Notes: generated from the sequence alone by a model not told the origin. Counted from the stretch's first letter, positions 14,719 through 24,469 are shown. The stretch: 64,000 nt of DNA from a bacterium (GCA_017541975.1 JAFXYB010000029.1:1-64000), one strand, 5' to 3'. Numbers and translations are program-made.

Positions 14719-16065
14719 ATGTATAAGAACGAATATTTAAATAGAATATATGCTAGTGTAAAAGAGAAGAATCCTGAACAAAAAGAATTCATTAACGCCG
14801 TTAAAGAATTCTTAGATTCAATGGATTATATTGTTGGATTAGATCCAGATATCGAAAAATACAGCATTCTAGAAAGAATCGTCGTACCAGAAAGAATCCT
14901 ACAATTTAGAATATCTTGGCTTGATGATAATGGCAAGGTACAAGTAAATAATGGCTATAGAGTGCAATTTAATAGCGCAATAGGTCCATATAAAGGTGGT
15001 ATGAGATTCGACCCAACTGTCAACCTTTCAATCCTCAAATTCTTAGGCTTCGAACAAATTTTCAAAAACTCTCTCACAGGTCTTCCTATGGGAGGAGGTA
15101 AAGGTGGATCTGATTTCGATCCAAAAGGTAAATCGGATAACGAGGTTATGAGATTCTGCCAAGCATTTATGGCAGAACTTTATCACTTCCTTGGTCCTGA
15201 CACAGATGTCCCTGCGGGAGATCTTGGCTTTGGCGCAAGAGAGGCAGGATACATGTATGGCATGTATAAGAAATTAAATAAAGAATCATCAGGCGTTCTA
15301 ACTGGCAAGGGTCTCTCATATGGTGGATCTAAGACAAGAACTGAGGCGACTGGATATGGACTCTGTTACTTCGTGGAAGAAATGCTTAAAACTTACTATA
15401 ATGACACATTCAAAGGAAAGAGAGTTGTTATATCTGGTTCTGGTAATGTCGCTGAATACGCAGCCGTTAAAGCCACTGAACTTGGCGCTAAAGTAGTTGC
15501 GATGTCTGATCGAAAAGGATATATCTATAGTGAAGATGGAATCGATTTTAATTATGTAATAGAAATTAAGAGTAATCGTGGATCACTCATCGATGAATAT
15601 TTAAAGAAATATCCAAATACTAAACACGGTTCAAATCCACACGATATTTGGAAAATCAAATGTGATATTGCACTCCCTTGTGCAACTCAAAATGAACTTA
15701 ATCTAGAAGATGCTAAAGAACTCAAGAAGAATGGCTGTAAGATTGTATCTGAAGGTGCAAATATGCCTTGTGAACTAGATGCTGTTAAATATTTCAGTGA
15801 AAATGATATTATCTTTAGTCCTGGTAAAGCATCTAATGCCGGTGGCGTTGCTGTTTCTGGTCTTGAGATGAGTCAAAACGCAATGCATCTTTCTTGGACA
15901 TTTGAAGAAGTAGACGAGAAACTAAAAGAAATCATGCAGAATATCTTTAAATCTTGCTTTGAAACAGCGGTTAAATATGGCGAACCAAAGAACCTATCTT
16001 TAGGTGCTAATATCGCTGGTTTCTTAAAAGTATATGATGCAATGAAAGCTCAAGGTGTTATTTAA
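14719..16065 (+). CDS. gdhA: Glutamate dehydrogenase
   Basis: Interconverts 2-oxoglutarate plus ammonium and glutamate using NAD(P)H. The 448-aa length and the motifs GPYKGGMRFDP (about residue 91) and LPMGGGKGGSDFDPKG (about 123, with the catalytic Lys) identify the hexameric type. The dinucleotide-binding fold has SGSGNVAEYAA (about 238). This form is usually NADP-linked and biosynthetic. GGAGG stands seven bases before the ATG. Its position about 5.7 kb after the citrate-to-2-oxoglutarate operon, and just before an aspartate aminotransferase, supports a role in nitrogen assimilation. Confidence 0.94.
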   Translation: MYKNEYLNRIYASVKEKNPEQKEFINAVKEFLDSMDYIVGLDPDIEKYSILERIVVPERILQFRISWLDDNGKVQVNNGYRVQFNSAIGPYKGGMRFDPTVNLSILKFLGFEQIFKNSLTGLPMGGGKGGSDFDPKGKSDNEVMRFCQAFMAELYHFLGPDTDVPAGDLGFGAREAGYMYGMYKKLNKESSGVLTGKGLSYGGSKTRTEATGYGLCYFVEEMLKTYYNDTFKGKRVVISGSGNVAEYAAVKATELGAKVVAMSDRKGYIYSEDGIDFNYVIEIKSNRGSLIDEYLKKYPNTKHGSNPHDIWKIKCDIALPCATQNELNLEDAKELKKNGCKIVSEGANMPCELDAVKYFSENDIIFSPGKASNAGGVAVSGLEMSQNAMHLSWTFEEVDEKLKEIMQNIFKSCFETAVKYGEPKNLSLGANIAGFLKVYDAMKAQGVI

Positions 16066-16108
16066 TTAGTTATATAATTAAGCTTCATGCTTAATAAAGA
16101 GGTAGACC

Positions 16109-17389
16109 ATGAAACCATATAGTAATCTAAAAAAAGATGAATTAAAAAAAGAACTTGATACTTTATTAACTGAATATAAAAACTATCAAGCTCTAAATTT
16201 AAATCTAAATATGACAAGAGGAAAACCTTGTATCGAGCAATTAAATCTATCTATGGGAATGATGGATGTTTTAAATAGCTCTGTAGACCTCACTTGTCGT
16301 GATGGATTTGACTGTAGAAATTATGGTGTTCTTGGTGGAATTGATGAATGTAAGGAACTTCTTGGAGATATGATAGAAGTTCCAAAAGAAAATATCATCA
16401 TATATGGTAACTCAAGCTTATATGTGATGTATGAATGTGTATCAAGAAGTATGACAAATGGTGTTATGGGTAGTACTCCTTGGTCAAAACTAAAAAAAGT
16501 TAAATGGTTATGTCCAGTCCCTGGTTATGATAGGCATTTTGCAATCACCGAATACTTCGGCATAGAAATGATCAATATCCCAATGGATAATAATGGTCCA
16601 GATATGGATATGGTTGAAAAATTAGTATCAAAAGATGAATCTATTAAAGGCATTTGGTGTGTTCCAAAATATTCTAATCCAGATGGTACAACATATTCAG
16701 AAGAAGTCGTAAAACGCTTCGCAAGATTAAAACCAAAAGCGAAAGATTTTAGAATCTACTGGGATAATGCCTATTCAGTTCACCATTTATATGATGATAA
16801 TCAAGATTTTCTCCTAGAAATCCTTGATGAATGTAAGAAGGCAGGAAATCCTGATATCGTCTATAAATTCACATCAACCTCTAAAATATCATTCCCAGGT
16901 TCTGGCATCGCTGCCCTTGCGACAAGCGAAGCTAACATCAAAGATATCAAGAATCAAATGAGAATATCGACAATTGGTTATGATAAAGTTAACCAATTAA
17001 GACATGTCAGATTCTTTAAAGATTTAAATGGCATTAAAGATCAAATGAAAAAACATGCAGAAATTCTAAGACCTAAATTTGAACTTGTAGAAAATGTATT
17101 AGAAGATGAACTAAAGGGATTAAACCTTGCGGTTTGGACAAAACCTCATGGTGGTTATTTCATCTCTCTTAATACTTGTCTTCCAATAGCGACAAGTGTA
17201 GTTGATCGATGTAAAAAGATCGGACTTGAACTCACCGCTGCCGGTAGTGCGTTCCCATATCATAAAGATCCAAACGATTCAAACATTCGTATTGCGCCAT
17301 CTTTTCCAAATCTAGACGAACTTAAGATGGCATCAAAAATACTTGCGCTATCTATTAAAATAGAAAGCATATTATATTTACTAAAATAA
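16109..17389 (+). CDS. PLP-dependent aminotransferase, probably aspartate aminotransferase (type Ic)
   Basis: Transaminase of 426 aa that most resembles the Asp_aminotransf (PF12897) group. Landmarks are NLNMTRGKPC (about residue 31), YGVLGGIDECKELLGD (about 72), VPKYSNPDGTTYS (about 186), YWDNAYSVHHL (about 215) and the PLP lysine in STSKISFPGSG (about 248). It should move the amino group of glutamate to oxaloacetate to make aspartate, the precursor of the threonine operon farther downstream. It starts 44 bases after gdhA, with a short inverted repeat between, and is followed closely by cysK. Substrate is inferred from the family. Confidence 0.8.
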   Translation: MKPYSNLKKDELKKELDTLLTEYKNYQALNLNLNMTRGKPCIEQLNLSMGMMDVLNSSVDLTCRDGFDCRNYGVLGGIDECKELLGDMIEVPKENIIIYGNSSLYVMYECVSRSMTNGVMGSTPWSKLKKVKWLCPVPGYDRHFAITEYFGIEMINIPMDNNGPDMDMVEKLVSKDESIKGIWCVPKYSNPDGTTYSEEVVKRFARLKPKAKDFRIYWDNAYSVHHLYDDNQDFLLEILDECKKAGNPDIVYKFTSTSKISFPGSGIAALATSEANIKDIKNQMRISTIGYDKVNQLRHVRFFKDLNGIKDQMKKHAEILRPKFELVENVLEDELKGLNLAVWTKPHGGYFISLNTCLPIATSVVDRCKKIGLELTAAGSAFPYHKDPNDSNIRIAPSFPNLDELKMASKILALSIKIESILYLLK

Positions 17390-17403
17390 AAGAGGAGAAA
17401 AAT

Positions 17404-18339
17404 ATGTCTAAAATTTATAAATCAATCTATGAACTAGTTGGAAGTACTCCATTAGTAGAACTCGTAAACATCGAAAAGAAGTTTAATTTAGAATCAAAAT
17501 TAATTGCGAAAATAGAAGCTTTCAATCCAGCTGGATCAGTAAAGGATAGAATCGCTAAATCTATCATTGAAGATTATGAAAGTAAGGGCCTTTTAAAACC
17601 TGGTTCAACAATCATTGAACCAACATCTGGTAATACCGGTATCGGTATTTCCGCTCTTTCTATCAGTAAAGGCTATAATGTAATAATAACTATGCCAGAT
17701 TCAATGAGTGTTGAAAGAAGGAATTTGATTCAAGCCTATGGTGCAAAAATAGTTTTAACTCCAGGCGCTGAAGGCATGAAAGGTGCAATTAAAAAAGCGG
17801 AAGAACTACATGCCGAAATCAAGGATTCAGTAATCGCAGGACAGTTTATAAATCCTGCGAACCCACTTGCGCACTATAATACTACTGGTCCTGAAATCTA
17901 TGCTGATACAGATGGCATGGTAGATATATTTGTCGCAGGAATTGGTACTGGTGGTACCATCTCTGGTGCAGGTAAATATTTAAAAGAAAAGAATCCAAAC
18001 GTTAAAGTAATCGCAGTAGAGCCTCTATCTTCACCAGTTCTATCAAAAGGTGTAAGTGGGAAACATATGATTCAAGGAATAGGTGCTGGCTTCGTACCTG
18101 ATACACTTGATACATCTATCTACGATGAAATCATCACAGTCGCAAATGAAGATGCTATTGCTACTGGTGCACTACTTCCAAAAACTGATGGAGTATTTGC
18201 GGGGATATCTTCTGGTGCAGCACTCTTTGCCGCAATAGAAGTCGCAAAGAGAGAAGAAAACAAAGGCAAAACAATAGTAGTAATCTTACCAGATAGTGGT
18301 GATAGATACTTATCAACTCCAATGTTCAATAAAGAATAA
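17404..18339 (+). CDS. cysK: Cysteine synthase (O-acetylserine sulfhydrylase)
   Basis: Makes cysteine from O-acetylserine and sulfide with PLP. The N-terminal VGSTPLVEL, the PLP Lys in PAGSVKDRIA (about residue 46), the substrate loop TSGNTGIG (about 76) and the phosphate loop GTGGTISG (about 180) are all present. 311 aa is the normal CysK length. It lies 14 bases after the aminotransferase with AGAGGAG before the ATG, so the two genes are probably co-transcribed. Cysteine produced here would feed the SUF operon. Confidence 0.93.
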   Translation: MSKIYKSIYELVGSTPLVELVNIEKKFNLESKLIAKIEAFNPAGSVKDRIAKSIIEDYESKGLLKPGSTIIEPTSGNTGIGISALSISKGYNVIITMPDSMSVERRNLIQAYGAKIVLTPGAEGMKGAIKKAEELHAEIKDSVIAGQFINPANPLAHYNTTGPEIYADTDGMVDIFVAGIGTGGTISGAGKYLKEKNPNVKVIAVEPLSSPVLSKGVSGKHMIQGIGAGFVPDTLDTSIYDEIITVANEDAIATGALLPKTDGVFAGISSGAALFAAIEVAKREENKGKTIVVILPDSGDRYLSTPMFNKE

Positions 18340-18346
18340 TATTAAG

Positions 18347-18372
18347 GGATGAAGATTTTCTTCATCCTTTTT
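18347..18372 (+). terminator. Terminator after cysK
   Basis: GGATGAAGA (18347-18355) pairs with TCTTCATCC (18359-18367), followed by a T-rich run. Confidence 0.8.
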
Positions 18373-18418
18373 CATATCTTATGTTTTATTATTTTATGAA
18401 GTAGTATAAAATAATAGT

Positions 18419-19483
18419 ATGGGAAGTTTAATTGATTATGTAAAGTGGAGAGGTGATTTAACACTTTCTTCTGATCCTTTCAATTTAATAGATAATACAA
18501 TACTATGTAATACTTCTTACATTGATTTTAGTTATGCAAAAATCACTAAGAAAATAACTCTTAGAAGTGCGCTTTCCAAAGTATTCAAAGAAGTAGAACC
18601 AGAAAAAATGGTTTTAGGTCTTTTTATTCCAAAAGATATTGTTGAACTTGCTCATCTTACAAAAAGCACAAAAAGATATGGTTCTATTGAGGTATCTGAC
18701 TATGTAAATTATATAAGCGTAGAAGAGATGTGCCAATTTTCCGCAATCACCTATCATTTAGATGATAACACCATGTTTATTGCATATCGTGGCACAGATG
18801 ATTCCCTAATTGGTTGGCAAGAAAACTTAAACATGGTTTCAACCTTCCCAGTAAGAGGAGAAGTTCTTGCGAAAAAATATCTAGAGAGAATCGCAAGAAA
18901 GTATAAGAATAAAAAGATTTATGTTGCTGGGCACTCTAAAGGTGGAACACTCGCCCTCTATGCATCAATTTATGCAGATGAATCAGTTAAATCAAGAATT
19001 ATAAATGTATTTTCAAATGATGGTACAGGTATAATGAGATACCATCTAGACATAGAAAAACTAAAGGTCATTGAATCAAGAATCATAAAAATCGTTCCTG
19101 TTGATTCTGTAGTTGGAATGTTTTTTGATAATATCTGTGGGAAACTAATCGTCGTTAATAGTAGTGCTAAAAAAGTATATCAACACAATATGGTAAGCTG
19201 GATGGTTGAAGGAAATAGATTCCTTACTCACGATGGAATTAGTAAGAATGCAGAAAAATTATCAATCGCAACCATTAATCTGATAGAAGGAATGACAAAG
19301 GAAGAAAGGGAAAAAATCGCACTTGAAGTCTATGAAATGTTAATGAAGATGAAGTCTAACACTTTAACTGATATTAAAAAAGAAGGACTACTAATCTTAA
19401 AACATATAAACACAATATCATATAAGAATAAGAAATATTTTATGAAATTCATCTCCAATTTCATTAAATATCGAGAGATATAA
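18419..19483 (+). CDS. Lipase-like alpha/beta hydrolase (DUF2974 type)
   Basis: A 354-aa protein with the nucleophile elbow AGHSKGG (about residue 170) inside a stretch typical of DUF2974/lipase class 3-like proteins (FIAYRGTDDS at about 120, then a helix, then VFSNDGTG). These Firmicutes proteins are presumed cytoplasmic esterases; the substrate is unknown. No signal peptide is seen. The ATG lacks a Shine-Dalgarno sequence and lies eight bases after a TATAAA box at 18405-18410, so the message may be leaderless. VanZ-like and DUF1292 genes follow closely and may be co-transcribed. Confidence 0.7.
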   Translation: MGSLIDYVKWRGDLTLSSDPFNLIDNTILCNTSYIDFSYAKITKKITLRSALSKVFKEVEPEKMVLGLFIPKDIVELAHLTKSTKRYGSIEVSDYVNYISVEEMCQFSAITYHLDDNTMFIAYRGTDDSLIGWQENLNMVSTFPVRGEVLAKKYLERIARKYKNKKIYVAGHSKGGTLALYASIYADESVKSRIINVFSNDGTGIMRYHLDIEKLKVIESRIIKIVPVDSVVGMFFDNICGKLIVVNSSAKKVYQHNMVSWMVEGNRFLTHDGISKNAEKLSIATINLIEGMTKEEREKIALEVYEMLMKMKSNTLTDIKKEGLLILKHINTISYKNKKYFMKFISNFIKYREI

Positions 19484-19487
19484 AATT

Positions 19488-19985
19488 ATGAAGAAGAATA
19501 AACCGATTAAATATCTCATCCTACTCCCCGTTATTTTAATAATGGTATTAATATTTATTCTCTCAAGTGAAAATAGTGAAGAATCATCAAGAACTAGTGG
19601 CAGAGTCGTAGATTTTGTAATATCAGTAATTAATAAAGATTATGACAATATGGAAGAAAATGAAAGAATAGAATATCGAGATAAAGTATCTTTCTATGTT
19701 AGGAAGATAGCTCATTTCTCAATCTTTGCATCATTAAGTTTCTTCACTCTCCTAGCGCTTTTCACCCTCATAAAAACATATCCATATATAAGATTATTTA
19801 TAATGTCCTTATCCCTTTCATCGCTTTATGCCATAAGCGATGAAGTTCATCAGCTCTTTTCAAGCGGAAGAGCTTGTGAAGTTAGAGATTTATTAATCGA
19901 TATGTCTGGAGCTCTATTTGGAATATGCGTTTTATCACTAATATTATTAATATTTAAGAAAACAAGAATAAAAAAAGAGGTATAG
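19488..19985 (+). CDS. VanZ-like membrane protein
   Basis: 165 aa with four predicted membrane segments (about residues 7-23, 65-90, 95-118 and 138-160). The VanZ signature is clear: SDEVHQLF, then a few residues, then GR, then VRDLLIDMSGALFG (about 122-148). An exported or loop segment follows the first helix and contains LSSENSEESSR, another hallmark. Family function is unknown apart from low-level teicoplanin resistance for VanZ itself. It is closely spaced with its neighbours. Confidence 0.85.
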   Translation: MKKNKPIKYLILLPVILIMVLIFILSSENSEESSRTSGRVVDFVISVINKDYDNMEENERIEYRDKVSFYVRKIAHFSIFASLSFFTLLALFTLIKTYPYIRLFIMSLSLSSLYAISDEVHQLFSSGRACEVRDLLIDMSGALFGICVLSLILLIFKKTRIKKEV

Positions 19986-19987
19986 AT

Positions 19988-20266
19988 ATGGAAGAAAGAA
20001 CTGCAATCGATATTTTATTTGATGAGAATTCTAACGAGAATTTCTTTCTTTATGATGAAAACGATGAAAGGCATGAATTTGAACAACATGCCGTTATCCC
20101 ATTTGAAGGTGAAGTCTACGCAATTGTAAGACCGGTTGTTCCATTTGAGGGAATGGATGAAGATGAAGGTATGGTCTTTAGAATCGATGAAGAAAACGAA
20201 GAATTAGTAGAAATCACCGACAGTGATTTAATCGAGAAATTATTTGAGGAATACGATAAACTATAG
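19988..20266 (+). CDS. DUF1292 (YrzB-like) protein
   Basis: A very acidic 92-aa protein with the DUF1292 pattern: an early FFLYDENDERHEFE strand, EVYAIVRPV in the middle and EDEGMVFRIDEE-EELVEI toward the end. Homologues are widespread in Firmicutes, often near the Holliday-junction resolvase gene yrrK, but their role is not known. The start lies two bases after the VanZ-like stop, with AGAGG before it. Confidence 0.85.
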   Translation: MEERTAIDILFDENSNENFFLYDENDERHEFEQHAVIPFEGEVYAIVRPVVPFEGMDEDEGMVFRIDEENEELVEITDSDLIEKLFEEYDKL

Positions 20267-20285
20267 TCTATTGGAGAATAAAATA

Positions 20286-21083
20286 ATGGAATATGTGGTT
20301 GTGACTGGGGCTAATGGTGGTCTTGGCTATAGCCTTTCTAAAATGCTTAGCGAGAAAGGCTATTTTGTATATGGAATAGATATAGTAGGAAATAGATTAT
20401 CAAATATCGATAATCTGAAATTTATAGAATGTGATCTATCTAATCCAATAGATATTGATAATGCAGTCTCAATAATAAAATCTGATAATGTAAGAATTAA
20501 AGCTATCTATAATCTTTGTGGTATCTTCAAGATGGAATCGGTAATAGAAGGTGATAGTGAATCTTTTGAAAAGATAATAAGAATCAACTTCTTAAGTATG
20601 TATTACATCAATAAAGGATTATTCCCATATCTTGATAAAGGTTCAACAATAATCAATATGTCTAGTGAAGTCGCAAGGTATTCATGTCTTCCTTTCCAAA
20701 CATATTACACATTAACTAAAAAGATGATTGAATGTTATACGGATGATTTAAGAAGAGAAGCTAATTATCTAGGTATTAGAGTAGTTAAAGTTCAATCAGG
20801 TTCTCTTAATACAAAGATGATTTCAAGTGCTGCAAGTGAATTTGATAAACTTGAATCATCTACTAAATATTTTAAAAATCAATTATTAAAAATGAAGTTC
20901 TTAATGGATAACGAATTATCTAAAACACACGATGTAGATAAACTTTCTAAACTCTTAACTTCATTAATTAAAAAGAAGAGGGTCAAACTAGTTTATCGCT
21001 ATAAAAATAGTTTTAAATTAAAACTACTAGGAATTCTTCCAGAAAGACTCCAAGATAAAATCTTTCTTAAACTTGTAAAATAA
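20286..21083 (+). CDS. Short-chain dehydrogenase/reductase
   Basis: A 265-aa SDR oxidoreductase with TGANGGLGY at the N-terminus (NAD(P)-binding), an acidic D-L-S segment near residue 55, an NLCG-like motif, catalytic Ser in NMSSEVA and the YTLTK form of YxxxK (about residue 142). The start at 20286 is chosen because GGAG at 20274 precedes it and similarity starts there; a frame open from 20244 overlaps the upstream gene. Classical SDRs act on sugars, lipids or ketones; the substrate is not apparent. The positively charged C-terminal tail may bind membranes. Confidence 0.85.
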   Translation: MEYVVVTGANGGLGYSLSKMLSEKGYFVYGIDIVGNRLSNIDNLKFIECDLSNPIDIDNAVSIIKSDNVRIKAIYNLCGIFKMESVIEGDSESFEKIIRINFLSMYYINKGLFPYLDKGSTIINMSSEVARYSCLPFQTYYTLTKKMIECYTDDLRREANYLGIRVVKVQSGSLNTKMISSAASEFDKLESSTKYFKNQLLKMKFLMDNELSKTHDVDKLSKLLTSLIKKKRVKLVYRYKNSFKLKLLGILPERLQDKIFLKLVK

Positions 21084-21235
21084 AAGAGATACTATATAAA
21101 GATTTCTAATATAGGATTACTTAATCTTTTTTATTTTTTCTAAAATAATATAACTTATATGTTACAATTAAAGAGAAGTGTAGAATTTTGTATTATTAAA
21201 GGAGACAAACAAATAGTTGTTTGATTTAATAAAAA

Positions 21236-21676
21236 ATGCTTGAGTCAAGAGCCCCAAGGCATTTTAGAGAAGTAAGAGTGGTGGATTTATTTGTGTTTTT
21301 CTTTTTAATGTTATTTATATTAATTGGAATATGGACCACATTCTTCCTCAATCTAAAATATAGATTTATCAATCTTGAAAACTATATATTATTAATCATT
21401 GGACTATTAATATCATATATTCCACTTAGATTATTTGCGGTCGGTTGTATATTCATGTATAAAGCTTTTGCGCCAATGAAGACGAGAGATAGATGTAGAT
21501 ACACACCAACATGTTCATCATATATGATAATGTCCATATTTAGATATGGCCTAATAATAGGAATAACTCTTGGCATTAAACGTATTAATTCTTGTACACC
21601 ACCAAATGGTGGGTACGATCTTCCATCAATTAAGAAATTATTTAAAAATTATAATAAAAATGAAAAGGACGACTAA
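21236..21676 (+). CDS. YidD-like membrane protein with N-terminal transmembrane extension
   Basis: 146 aa. The C-terminal half carries the YidD core: CRYTPTCSSYM (about residue 85), FRYG--IGITLGIKRI and C-PPNGGYD (about 120-130). YidD helps YidC-mediated membrane protein insertion. Normal YidD proteins have about 70-100 residues and an amphipathic N-terminus, whereas this one has two extra membrane helices (about 18-42 and 50-70). No Shine-Dalgarno sequence lies close to the ATG; AAAGGAGA at 21198-21205 is 30 bases upstream and could serve a short frame beginning TTG at 21217. In-frame stops prevent a longer protein. Confidence 0.75.
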   Translation: MLESRAPRHFREVRVVDLFVFFFLMLFILIGIWTTFFLNLKYRFINLENYILLIIGLLISYIPLRLFAVGCIFMYKAFAPMKTRDRCRYTPTCSSYMIMSIFRYGLIIGITLGIKRINSCTPPNGGYDLPSIKKLFKNYNKNEKDD

Positions 21677-21679
21677 AAA

Positions 21680-24394
21680 ATGGATTACTCAAACGCAAAA
21701 GTAGGTAAATGCCCTGTCTGTGGAAGGGATATTGGTTATCTTGAAGGAGATAAACAAATTGAATGTAACGCTTGCGATACGAAAATAAGTATCGAAGAAT
21801 TGATTATGGATTCATCACTTAGAAGAATAAACAAAGAATTTAAAGATCAAAAAGAAATCACTTATGGGCAACCTGAATCTTCACTAATATATGTTGAAGA
21901 TTTATTTGAAACATATAACTGGACTCAATATCTCAATGATCCAGTTGTATATCTTGATGATCTCAAAGATTTAATCAGCGATACTAAGAGAAAATATGGT
22001 GCTGATCCTGCGTGTTGGCTACTAGAATTTGAATGTATCTACACACCAATTGTAAAAAAGATTGAATTCCTTCCAGAAATCGAAAGTAAGATGGCCACTC
22101 TAAAATATAAAGATGATGGTCAAGAAGCACTTCCAGTTTATGCTCAATATGAAGCACTTATGTACAACATCATTGAAAAACGTGATGAACTTCTAAAGAT
22201 CTTATCGGATGATATCAAATATGCTGAAAGATTCAACCTAGATAGTGAAAGATTATCTTCAATGCGTTCACGCTATGAAGATATCGATAATAAGCTTAGC
22301 GCTCTTGAACTCCCAAGAGATATTTATGATGTTAAAGCTGTAAAAGAATCTGAAGATAAGTTTGATTTAGTATTAAGAGAAGAATATGCTCAAAGAGGAA
22401 TCAATGCTGAAGAATTCTACAATAATGCGGTTGAAAAATATAAACTAGGTGAAAGCATCACCGATTGTTTAAACCTCTTCACAAGAATAGCTAAATATAA
22501 AGATGCCAGCAAGTATATCGACACAATTAATAAACTCTATAATTTCAAGAGTTTATATGAAACAAACGGAAAATACTACACATTCGGTCACTACAACACT
22601 GAAGTTAAAATTATTAATCCAGTATCTGCCTCTCAATATCTATTAAAGAATGTCAAGAAATCGAAGAAGAATTCTAAATCAGCTGAAGATGAAGTGGCAA
22701 ATAACCCATTATTCTCTCAACCAATTGGCAATGATTTATATGAGGTTGAATGTGGTGAAATTGGCGATACTCCACTCGTTAAGAATGTAATTAAAGTAAT
22801 CTGTCTTTATGGTGGTAAATTCTTCTTAGAGGTATTTGATCAAAAGAATAGATGTTATAAGATTATATCTTATGATATCAGTGATAACACAGTCGCAGAT
22901 ATCGATAAATGCAAGGCAGGTCCAACTGATATGTACTGCCTTGACAGTAAACTCTATTTCTCATCTTCTAAGAACCAATTCATCTTTAGAAAGAAATTAA
23001 TCAATGCACCAGAAGAAGTTAAGAAAGGTTGTAAGACTAAACTTGTAAATAATATCGAAAATGAACTCAATAAATATGAGATCATTCTTGTCGATATGCT
23101 CGACAACAATGTTTCTACGCTAGTTAAATCATGTATCGATATTTATGATTTCTATGATGATAAGATTTTCTATCAGCACAGAGAAACTATCCAAAAACCA
23201 AAATCTAAGAAGAAAGTCCAAGAAGAAAAACCAGAATACAAAGAAGAATTCTTCGTATACGACCTCAAGAGTGCAGCCAACAAGAAAGTTCTTGATAGAG
23301 ATTGTTATATCGTTGCTGTATATGATAATAGAATCCTCTACACCCTTCCAAACCAAAGCCGTAACTTCTTAAACAGCGATCTTCATGCCTACAATCTTAA
23401 AACCGATGAAGATAAGGTACTTGAATATAATATCTTCTCATTCTTTAAAATCATCGATGGTAAAGCTTACTATCGTGTTGGTAATGAAAAAGATAGTTCA
23501 CTTGTATCAATAGAACTTGATGGAACTGATAGACTTGAAATCGCTCATAATGTATCAGAAATTAGATTCATCAGAAGTGGTTGGATGTATTTCATCAAAG
23601 GTTGGGGATACAATAGAGTTCTCGTTAAAATGACTTTAGATGGTAAGAAGAGAGTAGTACTCTGTACACTACTTAATTCTTTAATCGATATGATTGATAA
23701 CTATATCTATTATGTAGATATCAAGAATAACTTAAGAATTGTAAGAAATGATGGCACTAATAATCGTGTTATCTGTGACAACATAGACGCAGATGGTACA
23801 GTAATAGTAGATAGAAAGAATATCTACTTCCTAAGAAATGAAGTTAAAGAATATGAGGATGACGATAGAGAAGAACCAATCTATACAAATTCACTATATT
23901 CAATCGATGTTAATGGTAGAAATCTCGATAAAGCTGAATTCAATGTTGAAGATATTAAGCCATTTAACGATGATAGTTTCTTCGTATTTAAACGTGATAC
24001 TGCAAGATTTAAAATTGGCATGCCAGTAGGTAAAGAAGATTATCAATATTCATACAAAGATTTCAATCGTTCAAGATATTTCCTCTACGATAAGAAGACA
24101 AGAACTCTTGAATGCGTCCTCACAATCGGTAATCCAAGAAAGACAACAGTTCATACAGAAAAGAAAGGTTGTAAGAAAGCATCTGACAGAGATTATACAT
24201 ACGAAGAAATACCAATTAAATACAGCCTCGTTAGAGATGATGTTGATGAAAGCTTCAATGTAAAAGATGAGCCTACATCACCTCAACCAATCCAGGAGCA
24301 ACAAGCTAAGGCAAAATCAAAGAAGAAAAAGAATGGTTGTTCAAATAATAATGGCTGTTCATCAAAAAAGAAAAACAAAAAAGCTAAAAAATAA
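21680..24394 (+). CDS. Large protein with N-terminal zinc ribbon and beta-propeller-like repeats (DUF5050-like)
   Basis: 904 aa, no signal peptide or membrane segment. Residues 11-32 form a zinc ribbon (CPVC at 11-14, CNAC at 29-32). Residues about 60-270 are charged and helical. From about 300 to 830, repeated blades such as DSKLYFSSSKNQFIF, DGKAYYRVG, DNYIYYVDIKNN and DRKNIYFLRN recur at 40-50 residue spacing, as in DUF5050 or LRP1-like propellers. The C-terminus is a Lys/Asn/Gly/Cys-rich tail with two NNGCS-like motifs. It starts three bases after the YidD-like gene. Function is unknown; an intracellular scaffold is a guess. Confidence 0.65.
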   Translation: MDYSNAKVGKCPVCGRDIGYLEGDKQIECNACDTKISIEELIMDSSLRRINKEFKDQKEITYGQPESSLIYVEDLFETYNWTQYLNDPVVYLDDLKDLISDTKRKYGADPACWLLEFECIYTPIVKKIEFLPEIESKMATLKYKDDGQEALPVYAQYEALMYNIIEKRDELLKILSDDIKYAERFNLDSERLSSMRSRYEDIDNKLSALELPRDIYDVKAVKESEDKFDLVLREEYAQRGINAEEFYNNAVEKYKLGESITDCLNLFTRIAKYKDASKYIDTINKLYNFKSLYETNGKYYTFGHYNTEVKIINPVSASQYLLKNVKKSKKNSKSAEDEVANNPLFSQPIGNDLYEVECGEIGDTPLVKNVIKVICLYGGKFFLEVFDQKNRCYKIISYDISDNTVADIDKCKAGPTDMYCLDSKLYFSSSKNQFIFRKKLINAPEEVKKGCKTKLVNNIENELNKYEIILVDMLDNNVSTLVKSCIDIYDFYDDKIFYQHRETIQKPKSKKKVQEEKPEYKEEFFVYDLKSAANKKVLDRDCYIVAVYDNRILYTLPNQSRNFLNSDLHAYNLKTDEDKVLEYNIFSFFKIIDGKAYYRVGNEKDSSLVSIELDGTDRLEIAHNVSEIRFIRSGWMYFIKGWGYNRVLVKMTLDGKKRVVLCTLLNSLIDMIDNYIYYVDIKNNLRIVRNDGTNNRVICDNIDADGTVIVDRKNIYFLRNEVKEYEDDDREEPIYTNSLYSIDVNGRNLDKAEFNVEDIKPFNDDSFFVFKRDTARFKIGMPVGKEDYQYSYKDFNRSRYFLYDKKTRTLECVLTIGNPRKTTVHTEKKGCKKASDRDYTYEEIPIKYSLVRDDVDESFNVKDEPTSPQPIQEQQAKAKSKKKKNGCSNNNGCSSKKKNKKAKK

Positions 24395-24398
24395 CCAT

Positions 24399-24430
24399 AA
24401 ATAGAAGGCAATCAAGCCTTCTATTTCTTT
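24399..24430 (+). terminator. Terminator before the SUF operon
   Basis: AAATAGAAGGC (24399-24409) pairs perfectly with GCCTTCTATTT (24416-24426), followed by CTTTT. Confidence 0.85.
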
Positions 24431-24469
24431 TATATTATATTTAAATTATTATTTCTTTTATCATATTGT

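Noticed and set aside
21217-21243. TTG-initiated eight-codon leader peptide before the YidD-like gene
   Set aside because: The spacing to AAAGGAGA is acceptable but there is no further support; it is mentioned only with the YidD-like gene.
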